From positions 248,001-312,000 of the forward strand of contig NC_063994.1 in the NCBI RefSeq assembly GCF_932276165.1: DNA of 64,000 bases. Reading direction: 5' to 3'. Of the stretch, positions 52,288 through 63,649 are shown piece by piece. This DNA is from Plutella xylostella (Eukaryota > Arthropoda > Insecta > Lepidoptera > Plutellidae). Position numbers and translations under genes: made by a program. Numbering within the stretch: position 1 is the stretch's first letter; each line of letters begins with the position of its first letter. The notes beneath the pieces were generated by a model. It worked only from the letters and a program-made list of their open reading frames with translations. It was not told the origin of the DNA and did not search any database.

Positions 52288-54837
52288 CTTGCACACACTT
52301 AACAAATTAACAGGCTAAATGCAAACCCTAAATGTATTTCTGTTACGAATATATAGCATCTCAATTCATTATTTTATCGATTTTAGGCAAAATTTCCTAA
52401 AATTTGAGGTTATATGATGACAGATTATCTGTCAGTTTGACAGGTCACACGGGTGACGGCTTTTGTCTTGACCACAGAGCAAGCCATAGAGGTCAGTTTT
52501 GCTTTATATCCTCATTCTGAGCTCATCTTCTCCCGAGCAAATGAGATTATAAATAAAATCTATTTCCTATGAAAAAGTAATTCTGAGTTGCATTAGTACA
52601 ATTAAAATATGCTTGAGCTTTTGGCTACAGCTTTAGACATTCAAACAAGCCGAGCATTAAAAAAACTTTTACAAATCACCGCGTTACTTGCTCAAAATAA
52701 TAACGTCAAATAACTTCTTCCATTTTTAGCACTCGTTTAGTACTCTGTGTTTGAAATAGTTACTCTGTGGTAGTAAAAAAAAACTCAATTTGACAGATTC
52801 TCTTGTGCAGCTGATTCTTGATTTTTGTAAAATTGGCCGAAATTGAACAAAAGGATACATATTTTCTTATTTTTTACGAAAAATCGATAACTTGCACCCA
52901 TGTGATGATAGTTAACTATCCGCCGGCAGCATCACTTTGACTGAAACGACCAATCTGCATCCAATATTCATACAGGTATGTTTTTCGTGAAGTATTCATT
53001 TTTGTGAGACCTGCGGCGGGTGTCCCGTGAAGCCGATATTGATAACTTCACATGCGTTCTACTCGAGAATATGCTCCGTCATGAGAACACCGGATTGATT
53101 ACACATTAGGTGGTATTTATACCGTATATACTGAGTTTCTAAATATTGAATATCGTGCACCCTGGTTCGATTATTATTTCTGTAATTCCGTCGGGATCGG
53201 CGAGGTGTGTGCGTGGAGTTATCGGCTATTTCTGAGCTAATCTCCGCCGTGTTTACATCAGCGCCGGGGCCGCGGGCAGCCGCCTGGCCAGCCCTGGACC
53301 TGCCTCTAGTTTACTTATGGTTTGGAGACACACAATACACCCCAACAGCTGGTTGATTCTGTTGAGTTCATGTACTCTTGTGTCATTTAATTGAGTTGTT
53401 TGTCTCAAGTTGAAGAGTGTGCAATTGTTAATTACATTGTATCATTATAATTTTTTGCAGTTTGATTGATAATAATTGATTGGAGATTAGACATGGATTA
53501 TAATTTTCATCAAAATAATACCTATAATATTAATTTGAATGGAATTTCAATCCTAGGCTTGAGTTTACTATTAAAACTCTCAATTATTTTAAGATCAGAC
53601 TATCTAACTATTTGTAAATAATGGTACTTAATTAATTTCATTGGCTAATACTTATTGTTTTTTGTAGTTGAGTCCAAATTCCTTTTCTTTTGGTTAAATG
53701 TTTTGATGTTTCAACATGAGTAGTGTGGCTTAGAAAGACAGTTAGTAGGATTTTAATGATTTATATACTTTCTTAAACTTGTCTAAATTTCATCAGACAC
53801 ACCTAAAAACAATCACTTACTATATACCTATGAATGCCTGATGTAGTCAACAGTGTTAACCCTCATTTGTTGTTCATTGCATTAAGTTGATGGCAACAGT
53901 AGTTTTGTAGTCTTCTAATATTATAAAATTGTAATAGGTTACAGCACCCACATTCAACTGTTAAAAATACTTACATCCACTCACATCTTTTGTTAATAGA
54001 CACATGGAGTGATCAATCCAAGAACACAATTGTGTGCTCAACAACTCGGTCTCCTATTTATACAAACATGTTTATAAACAAATTTGTACTATGAATAGAA
54101 GGCTTTAAGTGTCCCATAAAAGTACCTATAGTTATTCACAAGATATTCATGAAATAAATAAGTTCATTAATGTACTGATTTAATTGCATGGATAAATGCA
54201 TTAAATACTTTTATTCACCCTTCATTATAATCGAAAGACATCTAAACCTATCTTGAAAGATATTTCTCTTTTTAACCGACTTCGATAAAAGGAGGAGGTT
54301 TACAATTTGTCTGTATGTTTTTATTTTTTTATGTATGTTCAATTGTTCACCGATTACTCTGCCATTTATGGACCGATTTTGAAAATTTAAAACATAAATA
54401 TACTTCTTATAACAAAAAAATATGATGTTGACCTTGAGCTGATCTGATGATGGAAACGGAAGGCAGTCAAGGGAACTCCTCAACGGTATATAGCAACTAC
54501 CTCGTGTTTAGGCTTGAATGATTCGTATTGACTAGTAGGACTTATTGGTATGATTTGCATCTTACTTTTGATTGAAAATAAACTAAAAAGAATGAAATAA
54601 AATAATAATTTAAAAAAAAATTAAAAACCGACTTCAAAAAGCCACTAAAAAGTAAGAAATAATTTAAGGTTCACCAATTCTATGTGACACTACAAATATA
54701 CCTAAGCAGGGACTGTTCTTTTTTGAAGTTGGTGCCATATTTCTTCAGATTACTTTGTCACTGAAGTCGTTTTTTTTTTTTTTAATCATTACTCATATTT
54801 CTTTTGAATTCTACATAGTACATATGTTACTGTAAAA
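52288..54837. other. intergenic/5' region between divergent AIFM1 and TSC1
   Basis: No coding exon is supported. The part next to AIFM1 (52290-52500) should hold its 5' UTR and promoter. A GC-richer stretch at 53180-53300 is a candidate for a TSC1 non-coding first exon or promoter, but no clear start signal was found. Near 54275-54800 are interspersed repeats (ACCGACTTCGATAAAAGGAG and relatives) common in moths. Confidence 0.5.
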
Positions 54838-55021
54838 GCCCGAACAACGGTAAATCCTAAGATTTACGCGTAAAACCTAAGATTTACTAACTCTTAATGG
54901 TAAAAGCCCGAAAGATTTTGCGATTCGCACTTTTACCACTATTCACTTGGTAAATCTTAGGATTTACATTAAGGCACGGTAAATGTTGAAAAAGCCAGGT
55001 TATAACTTATAACCTCCGTAC

Positions 55022-55402
55022 TCGAACAAAGCGTCCGTAGTCGAGCGGGCTTCAGTGATCGTAACTGATCACTGAGGTTTAGCAACAACCAGCATGGTCA
55101 GCCATTGGATGGGTGACCGATTTCAAGTGGTTCTTTTCTGGATGCTTTCGTGCTTCGGACGGCACGTTAAGCCGTGGGTCCCGGTTGCTGCTTTGGCAGC
55201 AGTCGTTAAGCCTAGTCAGAGGCCTTCGGGCGGCTTGAAAACGTCTGACAGTCGGGTTGCCCACTTACCCGACAACTCGCTCAGCACAAGCTTGCTTGTG
55301 TTGGGGTCCACCAACCCGCACTAGGCCAGCGTGGTGGACTAGATCGAAACCCTTCCTTCATTGGAAGGAGACCCGTGCCCCAGCAGTGGGGACGTAATGA
55401 GC
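55022..55402 (+). repeat. 5S rRNA-derived SINE
   Basis: TGATCACTGAGGTTTAGCAAC, then TCAGCCATTGGATGGGTGAC and CGATTTCAAGTGGTTC, follow the order of the 5S rRNA internal promoter half (GATCACCGAAGTTAAGCAAC, TTGGATGGGTGACC). The tail (CCAACCCGCACTAGGCCAGC, then TTGGAAGGAGACCC) is shared with other repeats here. Confidence 0.78.
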
Positions 55403-55568
55403 CAAGATTCAAAAAATGTAACTGTCTCAAAAAATGCTCGTCGAAGAAATGCACTTGCAAGTCATCAGGATTACTTTGTAATTCAAAATGCCATAACAGC
55501 ACTCCGTGTTGTAACAAGTAATTTTTTTTAACCTAGCTACCTATCTTTAATAATAGGTAGGTAATTAT

Positions 55569-56184
55569 TAGAGATGCCACGAATATTCGGCAACTATTCG
55601 GTATTCGGCCTATTCGGCCAGTTTTTTCAGTATTCGGTATTCGGCCGAATAGTGCGTACTATTCGGGCCGAATACCGAATAGTAAATCATGTAAAAAATG
55701 ACTTTTTATTTTAATCAAAATTGTGTATTTATTACCAAATCACAACATTTTAGTACTTAAAATTAATCAGTAGTAAGTTGTGCTGGATAAAAACGAGCAT
55801 TTCAGCATTTGATAGCCCACGATTGCGCTTTTCATTGTAACCATCCTCAGAAAATAACCTCTTACTATAAACGCTACTTCTAGGTGAAGAAAGATAAGTT
55901 ATTGCAAATTTCAAAAGGTTCGGGTATTGTTTTTTGTTTGCTGACCACCACTTGTAAGGATCGGACATCCGATCTAGGCGAACTATTATCAAATAAAAAT
56001 TCAACTCGTTTGCCACAGCATTCTGCCTCCTAATAATTAGCATTTCTCATATAATCTGTAGCGACTTCTTCAAAGCAGTTCCAGGAACAAAAAAACAGGT
56101 TGTAGCGCCGAATATTCGCGCCGGCAGCGTCGCCGAATATTCGGTATTCGGTATTCGGCCAATTCACTATTCGTGGCAACACTA
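55569..56184. mobile_element. hAT element relic with 8-bp target duplication
   Basis: GTAATTAT lies on both sides (55561-55568, 56185-56192). Ends TAGAGATGCCACGAAT and (reverse complement) TAGTGTTGCCACGAAT are inverted repeats. Both ends carry clustered TATTCGG motifs, likely transposase-binding sites. It is an internal deletion derivative. Confidence 0.88.
55750..56043 (-). pseudogene. hAT transposase C-terminal dimerisation region
   Basis: The frame contains DPYKWWSANKKQYPNLLKFA, SPRSSVYSKRLFSEDGYNEK and LSNAEMLVFIQHNL, the conserved hAT C-terminal dimerisation motif (W...YP.L...A..YL..P.SS...R.FS). The N-terminal BED finger and catalytic core are missing. Confidence 0.82.
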
Positions 56185-56967
56185 GTAATTATATCTTTTG
56201 TTTTTTTTCTCAATTTATTTGTTAAGTTACAAGCTCATTTGTTTTCAACAAGTATATTTCTGTACCTACTAATAAATGCCAATAATTAACAAAAAAAATA
56301 TATAATATCGATTCTGTTATGTTTTTGAGAAGACATTTTAATAGTTTTAATTTTAACTATTTTGGAAATAATTTAGAGGTGGATAATAATTACAAAATGA
56401 AAAAATATATGATTATTACACATTGTTAAAATAATTATGTTGATTTAATGGTTTTAAAATGACTGTTCATAAAAAATAATATAAATTCTGAAAGAAAATA
56501 ATTTAAGTTTTTGATTGAAATAAATGAATAGGTAATAATTAATCTTTGTTTTATTCCCAAAACCAACTTTTACTAGGTGTCAGTGGTAAAACCTAGCATT
56601 TACCAAATTCTAATGGTAAAAGCCCGAAAAAAATGACCCATTTTCACAAATCCTTACATTTACCAACTCATGTTGGTAAATCCTAAGATTTACTGGTAAA
56701 TCCTAGGATTTACCGTTGTTCGGGCTTTTACAGTAACACATACATACATATATTTACTTGGGCACTGTACCCTACACAGCATCATCATCTATCATTGCAA
56801 TTTATCACCACTGACTATGGTCCACTATCTTACTGCCATTAAATACTAAACAATCAAACCAAGCAAGAAGCGAGTGGTGGTGACCGATCTTTTTCTATGC
56901 AGCCTCTTTAGAAGTGAAAGGACAGCAATATGCTCTTCATATCCCTGTTTCCCCCCCAGGGCGGGCC

Positions 56968-59900
56968 ATGCAATCAGCATGCGAGTCGGGCGCGGTGTGG
57001 GCGGCGCTGGAGGGAGCAGCATCGGGGGCTCTCCCTGCACTCTACAGTGCCGTCCGCGAGTCCTGGCTCACCCGCGGCCTGCTCCAGTACCACGCGCGCA
57101 CCGGCAGCGCCCGCGCCCTGGACGTGCTGGCGAGAGCGCCGGACCTGCATGCGAAGTTACTGCTCGATGCGATTAATGAAGAGCTGTGTTCGGAGAGGCA
57201 GAACAGGCATCGTGCCCTGGCGTCGTTGGCGCCGCTCGCGGCTAGACGGCCGGCGTGGCTGCACAGGTGAATGTTTATTTTATTGTGTATGGTTTAGTAG
57301 GGGGTAGAATAGTTTTCTAGTAGACGTCAGAAAGAATAGGTAAAATTCAGATGGTGGTGAGGGTGAGTATGACACAGTTGTGACTCTTGTGACCTAACTA
57401 TATTCAAAGAAAGATAAAGTGAAAATAAAAATAAGGTTTTAGTGTAATGATGTATCATCATCCAATTCAGATCTACTGTTGAATATATTCCTCTACTTTC
57501 AAAGGCCACAATACATTTATACCCTTGGTTCTTTATACTAGCTACCTAGTATAATACCCAGTATCCTACTTGAGTAAATCTACCTAAGCATGAACTCAAG
57601 TCCTACAGTGCTGCATTCCATACTGCAAATCTCAGGTGTGAAACAGACAGCAATTCTTCAAGTCTTGCTAACAAAACTCTGTATAGTACAATTAATAACC
57701 CCCTCCCCCTACTCCAGACTAGCAGCGCACCCGGCAGCGCGGGCCCTAACCCGCGCAGCCCGGGGGGAGCGCGACACGACAGCCCGTCTACACGCGCTGC
57801 TGGCGCTAGCCGCGCTCGCTGCGCACGAGCCCGCCGCCGCCGCGCCGCTGCTGCCCGAGCTGGCTGACGCGCTGCTCCGCGCTGCAGCCGCCCAGGAGCC
57901 GCATTTACAGGTAACAGTAGAAACAAACTAAGTAAAGTAATGTAGGTATATTTTGTGTATAATGTTTGAGCGGTGGTAGCTCACTCGGGTGAGCGCTCGC
58001 TACTCAATCAAGAGATGCGGGTTCGAATCCCGGCGCTGACATGTACCAATGAGTTCTTGAATTTATGTACAATGTATACCATCGCTCTTACGGTGAAGGA
58101 AAACATCGTGAGGAAACCTGCATATCTAGATTTAGCATATCAGTCTAGATATGTGAACCCACCAACCCGCATTAGACCAGCGTGGTGGGAAATGGTCCAA
58201 GCTTAGGAAGGTAGTTTAGACCTTGGCGATATGCACAAAGGTTCCATTCGAGAGAGCCAGGTGCAGGTACTTACACCCCCACAGAGAATAGAATAGAATA
58301 GAATGTAGGTATATTGGTTAGATTTTAAAGAATTTCTATAGGTTTATGATATTCATGCTGATTACTTCACTAACTCCACTGTGCTATGCTTTTCAATTCT
58401 TCGCTAGACGTTTCTGTCACGGGCTCTTTCCCTGGCTTCGTCCCATGAGATCCCGACGGAATGTATGCCTGGACGCATAGTATATATTGCGCGCGACCAT
58501 TTTGAAGCCCTTATCAGCTCATGCATGCACTTAATGTATCATCATCATAATCAGCCTATATAGCAGTCCACTGCTGGACGTAGGCCTCTTCCAAAGCACG
58601 TTACTGGATGCGATCTATAGCTTTCCGTAATCTATTATTTTACGTTATGTATACTTAATCTTAATATCTTTCACCTAACACCTAAAACCATTACCCTTCC
58701 AGCTAGCAGCCCACGCGTTGTTCCACGCGCTCTACGCCTCCCAACCCGTGACCCTGCTCGAAGCTCTCCGCTCAGAGTACAGCGCGCGCGACCAGCCGGC
58801 GCGGGAGCGGTTGCAGCGAGTGTTGCCGCCGCTGCTGCGGGCGTCCCGGCTGCACCCGCTGTTGGTGTTGCATGTGTCGCCAAGAGCTGTTGGGGATGGC
58901 AGGCGGTGAGTACTGGGCATTGGGTCTAGTGGTTGGTGAGTTAGACACTAGGCGGTAAGACTAATGGGCTGTGGGTCTACTGGGTGGTGAGTCTACTGGG
59001 CGGTGAGTCCACTAGGCGGTGAGTCTACTAGTCGGTATCGATAAAATTTGAAAATAATTTTAACATACCCTAACCAAACTTTCTTTCCATCCAGATACGA
59101 GCTAGAGTCCCCGCGCAACGAGGAGTCCCCGGCGCCCGTGCCGCCTGCGCCCCTCCCCCCGTCCCCCGCGCCCCCCGGCGCTGCCGTCACCGCGTCCCGC
59201 GCCCTAGCCGCCCTGCGCCCCCCGACAGACCCCTGGTTTCCCCTGACAGAGCGCTGCGGGGCCGACAGCGCACCACACACGCCATTACCCCCCGAGGCTA
59301 CAGGCGAGGGAGGATCACCCCCCGAAGCAGCGGTGGAAGCCACTCCAGAGAACACTCCGGCTAAGGAATCCAGGGCTCATTTCACCTTCCCGGCAGAGTC
59401 TGGGGCAGCCAGAGCGTTGGGAAGGCTGTCCCAGCCGCCGTCTCCGCTCAGAAAAGAAAGCTCGCCCGGCCCTGGATTGCAGTTTTCTTCAGGCACTAAT
59501 GAGGGGTATTCGGGGAGATTAGCCCGAGTAGTGCTAGAACGGGCTAGGGCGGCCCCGGACTCGCCTATACCTTTCGGAGGCGCCCCGCCCGCCGCCGCCG
59601 CGCGCCCCGAACCTAGAAACGCTGAACCGGAAGAACCATTAAACGTTGAAGACCGTGAGGTTCTAGAACTAACATCTCGCAGTGACGACGCATGGCCAGA
59701 GTTATCTATGCCGGTGGTGCTGGCCCCCGCGCGCCGCCCCCCGCCCCCGCGCCGCGCCCCGGCCCCGCCCCCGCGCCGCCCCGCCTCCTGCCCCCCCGCG
59801 CCCCCCGCCCGCGCCCACGACGCTGCGGTTCAAACCGTGGAGACCGCCCCGGAGCCCTACGAGTTTATAATACAGGACTACTTCAAGGCGATCAATGAGG

Positions 59901-62900
59901 AGCAGGCGAAAGAGGTTAGTGTTTTTTGTGTTATTTTTACTGTCTGTAGATTGATTCAGGATGTGTCTGAGGCCTTTGTCTTTAATCTATTCCAGTTCAC
60001 AGCATAGTAAGAAACAACAGATTTTCTGGAATGTTATTTGTAGTTCATTTATTTGTGGCCACGCAACTTCAAACTGATCAAACATCTTCATTTTAACAAA
60101 ATCATTATATATTTTTAAACACCCACTAGGAAAATCCGTGACCTCATCATAAGTTTTAAATAAGGTAAGATAAGATAAATAAATGAACACCAGTGTTTTA
60201 GTTTATAACCTGAACGTTCACTAATTTTTTATTAAGTGCATTGTTACCACTACTATCTATTCCTTTTCCATCTGTCTAATTTCTTTCTTCCCCTCCTGCT
60301 ACAGCGCCTAGAAAACGGCATAACCCCGGACGGCGTCCGCCCCTCGGCCCGATTAGACGCTTACCTCGCGCGCCTCTACTCGGGGGCTCCGGGGGCGGGG
60401 GCGGGGGGCGCGGGGGGCGAGCTGGCGGAGGCGCTGGCGCTCACGCACGCGGCGTTGATGTTTGAGAGGTGGCGGAGAGAAGCGCACGCGGAGAGGTGTA
60501 GGCGGCTGTTGGGGAGGTGTCGACAGGTATGTGTATTTATAATTCGTTTATTCATTGACTAGCCAGTACAAACATATGTAGTAGCCATGGAAGTAATAAT
60601 ACAACAGGAATGCGCACTGCACCAGAAAAACGAGCCGACAGAGATAGTCAGCACGGAGCCCTCCATCTCTTTCTATTTTTGGTGACCATAATTTTAGGTA
60701 ATTCATGAGACATCACTTCTAATCTATCATGTCGCGAATAGGTGTCGATGGTCTCAAAGTCACCTATTATTCGAATAATTCGATTGCAATGTAGGTACGA
60801 ATGTATTTTGGTGATATGACAATTGAGTAAACAAATGGGGTGAAGGTAAAATTTGTATAGATGTGTTGTTGCAGCGCAAACTGCAATGTAATATTGATAT
60901 GTTTTTTTTCCATATCAATTAGATATTCCCAAGGTTTGAACTAGCAACAACAATCTGTCTTTTTACCAAATTTTACTAAGATGGACTTTATAGTTCGACT
61001 GTAACGATAATAAACACTTGCGATGAATCGGGATTTATCATCGGGTTTAAAATGATGAAAATTTGTGGGAATTACTTGGAACCACCTTTGCTATGTTTTT
61101 TCATTGGAAGGAAAGCAGAAATTTTAAGTAAATAAAATTAAGTAGGGTGTAGTGTTGACAAGAAAGTGTCAAAACGTAGTGTTCTTTTCTCTATGCAGGT
61201 TAACATTAAACGCAACTATGTACCTAAAACGTGTTTACTCTGTGGGTGTTCCGTTTACATAGTCTAGTTGATGAAAATCATAAGATTTCAAAAAAAATAT
61301 CTCAACCTAAGTGCTTCCGCCGGTTTTAAGCTCGATAAATTATCTTATAATACTCATATCTATCACCAAAAAAATCAACAGCTCATAACTCTTTACCAGC
61401 CTTATAAGATAACAGCCACAATAATACCTAATGATACTTAGGTAGGATAAAATAAAACAAAAAGTTGAATGAAAAAGGTCCTAATTAATGGAAAGTGATT
61501 CAAAAGTACGAATGAATGGTCACCCTAACCATAACGTCTCTCACAACAGTATAAACGTCATCCGTCATCTTGACAACTTCGGTCTTGTCGTAAAGTATTT
61601 AGAAAAACTACCAATATTTTTTATGAAATTATTATTCATACAAATACCAAATATTTCATAAAAATTACATGTTTATAGTGATTTATTATAAATTTGGTTT
61701 TGAAAATGATATGATATACAGTAGTCTATGAGTTAATTTAATATTTTTTTTTGCATAGCTCTCTTCGTACAAAATCTACTAAAGTTTACACAACTAAATC
61801 CTGGCAATTGTTAGAAAGAGAGGAAGGGCTCTGTGGTAACCCTCTCTATCGGCTCGCGGCCTCTTTCACTTCAAATATAAATCTTAAGGTGACTTCGTTA
61901 GGTCTATTTTTGTTTGCATCATTTTGGTGAGTGCGCATTCCTGTTGTATTATTACTTCCATGGTAGTAGCAGAGAAACCTGATCTGTCAAGTACACGTTC
62001 CGCAGACAAAAGTTTGTTAGAGGTCGGTTTCTGAATAGTTTTCTATACCTTCTGCTGTACCCCAAACACATCAATTTTTGGGGATTATGGTGTCAATCCG
62101 TCCTTAACGCTCCACAACTCTCTGACTTCGGCCTTCCTCATCTATTCCCTATCTGTTGGTCTAGCCGGCCCACTGCCACTTGTAGATTTTCAGCGCGTCA
62201 AAACCACCTTCTTAGAGAACGCAATGTACTATACCTTACAACTTAACTTCTGAATCCCTTTCCCTTTCAGGCGCGAGCCCTAGAGCTCAACAACTCAGCC
62301 CTTCGCGACCGGGTCCGCGGCCTCCAACGCGAATTAGACTCGTGTCGAGCGCGCGCCCGCCCGCCTCCCGCGCCCCCCGCCGCGCCCAACGACGAGCTGG
62401 TGGCCCGGCTGACGGCACAGTTAGCTAATGAGACACTGGCACGGGAGCAGGCTGAGGCTAAGCTAAAAGAGGTATGTATATTCAAATTGATAAATACCGC
62501 CATCTAGCGAAAAACCTTTTAGTTTGCAAACCTTTTAGTTTAGAATACATCAGCTGTCTAATGAGACGCTGGCACGGGAGCAGGCCGAGGCCAAGCTAAA
62601 AGAGGTATGTATATTCAAATTGATAAATACCGCCATCTAGCGAAAAACCTTTTAGTTTGCTAAGTACATGAATACGTCAGTTGACCAATAAAAGCATGCT
62701 GAGGCCAAGCTGAAGGAGGTTAGTTCTGGAGGTTATTAGAAAAAGTCTGAATAGCGCCATCTAGCGGATACGTTCGGAACTACAAGCTTGCGCTAAGAAG
62801 ACGAGCTCGTCGCCCGGCTTAACTAGGTAGGTAGGTTGCTTAGGTAGGTTAATTGAAAAAGGAATAACACCATCTAGCGAAAAACCTCGGCAGTAATATG

Positions 62901-63310
62901 TAGTTGCTCAGTAGTCTTACGGGCCGACAAGACGACTGTAGCCACAGAACAATAACTAGTACCAGCTGAAGCTAAGCTGAAAGAGGTAGGTTAATTTAAA
63001 AGGTCAGACTACCGTCATCTAGCGTTTTTCTTCGAACCACTTGCGACGCTGTAAGCTTGTGCGACGTGAAAATAACAATCTTGATACTGCGGTCTTATTC
63101 ATATTAATTTCTTCCCACCCCCAGGTAGAAGACCTCCGTCTAACCGAGGCGGCCGAGCTCCGCTCGCTGCGAGGCGCGGCGTGGGAGGCGGCGCGGCGCG
63201 TGGAGGCGCTGGCGGCGGCGGCGGCGGCGGCCGAGCGGCGCGCCGAGCACGTGCGCCGGATGCGGCGGGAGCTGCTTGTACTGCATGAGCGGGATGAGAT
63301 GTTGCGACAG
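56968..63310 (+). CDS. TSC1: TSC1/hamartin, first seven coding exons (gene continues beyond window)
   Basis: Exons: 56968-57266, 57718-57910, 58703-58905, 59095-59914, 60305-60526, 62271-62471, 63125-63310; all in phase, 708 codons. The N-terminal part matches hamartin: LLLDAINEEL, ARRPAWLHR, and ALFHALYASQPVTLLEAL with RSEYS. A low-complexity Pro/Ala/Glu-rich exon 4 follows. The coiled coil begins in exon 5 (LTHAALMFERWRREAHAERC) and continues through exons 6-7 to RELLVLHERDEMLRQ. Hamartin stabilises tuberin; the complex is the GAP for Rheb and restrains mTORC1 at lysosomes. The ATG lies 8 nt after a strong acceptor (CCCCCCCAG), so an upstream non-coding exon is likely. Exons are very GC-rich against AT-rich introns. 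Similarity in the middle is weak, as expected for this family; identity rests on the N-terminal and coiled-coil blocks. Confidence 0.87.
57970..58303 (+). repeat. tRNA-derived SINE, full length
   Basis: The head has a pol III A box (TAGCTCACTCGG) and B box (GGTTCGAATCC). The body has TTACGGTGAAGGAAAACATC, and the tail has CCAACCCGCATTAGACCAGC and an AATAG repeat (58284-58303). It lies in a TSC1 intron. Confidence 0.88.
58545..58625 (+). repeat. interspersed lepidopteran repeat fragment
   Basis: CATCATAATCAGCCTATATA, then GCAGTCCACTGCTGGACGTA and GGCCTCTTCCAAAG, has the look of a tail common in moth genomes. It lies in a TSC1 intron. Confidence 0.5.
60585..61963. mobile_element. inverted-repeat DNA element with 6-bp TAGTAG duplication
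   Basis: CCATGGAAGTAATAATACAA at the left and its reverse complement at the right form repeats of about 35 bp. TAGTAG flanks both sides (60579-60584, 61964-61969). Subterminal GAGCCGA-AGAGA motifs are inverted too. It is 1379 bp with no ORF, in a TSC1 intron; superfamily uncertain. Confidence 0.78.
62554..62604 (+). pseudogene. tandem copy of the 3' end of TSC1 exon 6; possible 51-nt alternative exon
   Basis: It repeats 62421-62471. The CAG codon before it now sits as an acceptor (ATACATCAG|CTG) and the donor GTATGT is kept. 51 nt, phase 0, encoding LSNETLAREQAEAKLKE against LANETLAREQAEAKLKE. Coding changes are synonymous except Ala to Ser. The following 60 bp of intron are identical to those after exon 6. 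Confidence 0.7.
62698..62718 (+). pseudogene. third copy of the TSC1 exon 6 end
   Basis: GCTGAGGCCAAGCTGAAGGAG then GTTAGT; synonymous changes only in the matched codons. No acceptor. It is followed by GCGCCATCTAGCGG. Confidence 0.6.
62963..62985 (+). pseudogene. further copy of the TSC1 exon 6 end
   Basis: CAGCTGAAGCTAAGCTGAAAGAG then GTAGGT, followed by ACCGTCATCTAGCG. A separate trace of an earlier part of the exon (GACGAGCTCGTCGCCCGGCT) lies at about 62799-62818. Confidence 0.55.
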
Positions 63311-63389
63311 GTGAGGGGTTAATAGGTGGCAGGTGAGGGGTTAATAGATGAATGGACGGTTTTGTTGGTGGTAATGGTAAGTGGATAAG

Positions 63390-63437
63390 CGGTGGAAGCT
63401 GCTCGTGCTGTGTGAGAGAGATGAGATGCTGAGACAG
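63390..63437 (+). pseudogene. copy of the 3' end of TSC1 exon 7
   Basis: CGGTGGAAGCTGCTCGTGCT to GATGAGATGCTGAGACAG then GTAAAG parallels 63263-63310. Most changes are synonymous. No clear acceptor. Confidence 0.6.
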
Positions 63438-63501
63438 GTAAAGGTTCAGGGAAGTGACAATAGATGGCGCTGTTTACTGTTTTTAGTGTTCTTGTTAGCA
63501 G

Positions 63502-63549
63502 GCGGCGGCTGGGCGCAGAGCTGAACACGTGCGCCGGATGCTGAGACAG
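63502..63549 (+). pseudogene. rearranged copy of TSC1 exon 7; possible 48-nt alternative exon
   Basis: A pyrimidine-rich stretch and AG (TTCTTGTTAGCAG) precede GCGGCGGCTGGGCGC, and GTGAGG follows. 48 nt, phase 0, encoding AAAGRRAEHVRRMLRQ, which is the AEHVRRM block of exon 7 joined directly to its final LRQ. A shorter trace (ATGCTGAGACAG|GTGAGG) lies at 63605-63616. Confidence 0.55.
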
Positions 63550-63649
63550 GTGAGGGGTTAATAGATTGCGGCGGGTGAGGGGTTAACAGTTGATAGTATT
63601 TTCCATGCTGAGACAGGTGAGGGGTGTGAGAGGCAGTTGTAGATGGCGC

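Larger units (their letters stand above)
54840..56733. mobile_element. TA-flanked inverted-repeat element containing a 5S-SINE and a hAT relic
   Basis: Ends CTGTAAAAGCCCGAACAACG on both sides as inverted repeats of about 37 bp, flanked by TA (54838-54839, 56734-56735). Subterminal AAATCCTAAGATTTAC palindromes are repeated at both ends. It has no transposase of its own; the two inner elements account for about 1 kb of its 1.9 kb. Confidence 0.82.

Noticed and set aside
52830..53300. TSC1 first exon
   Set aside because: GC content rises, but no donor-acceptor pair with 56960 or start signal could be supported by eye.
55050..55130. A 5S rRNA gene
   Set aside because: Only the internal promoter half is recognisable and it is diverged; it is the head of a SINE.
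57970..58045. A tRNA gene
   Set aside because: A and B boxes are present, but the sequence does not close into a normal acceptor stem and continues into a SINE body and tail shared with other copies.
63320..63620. A CRISPR-like or satellite array of GGTGAGGGGTTAATAG units
   Set aside because: Few, irregular units that are copies of the exon 7 donor and intron start; eukaryotic context.
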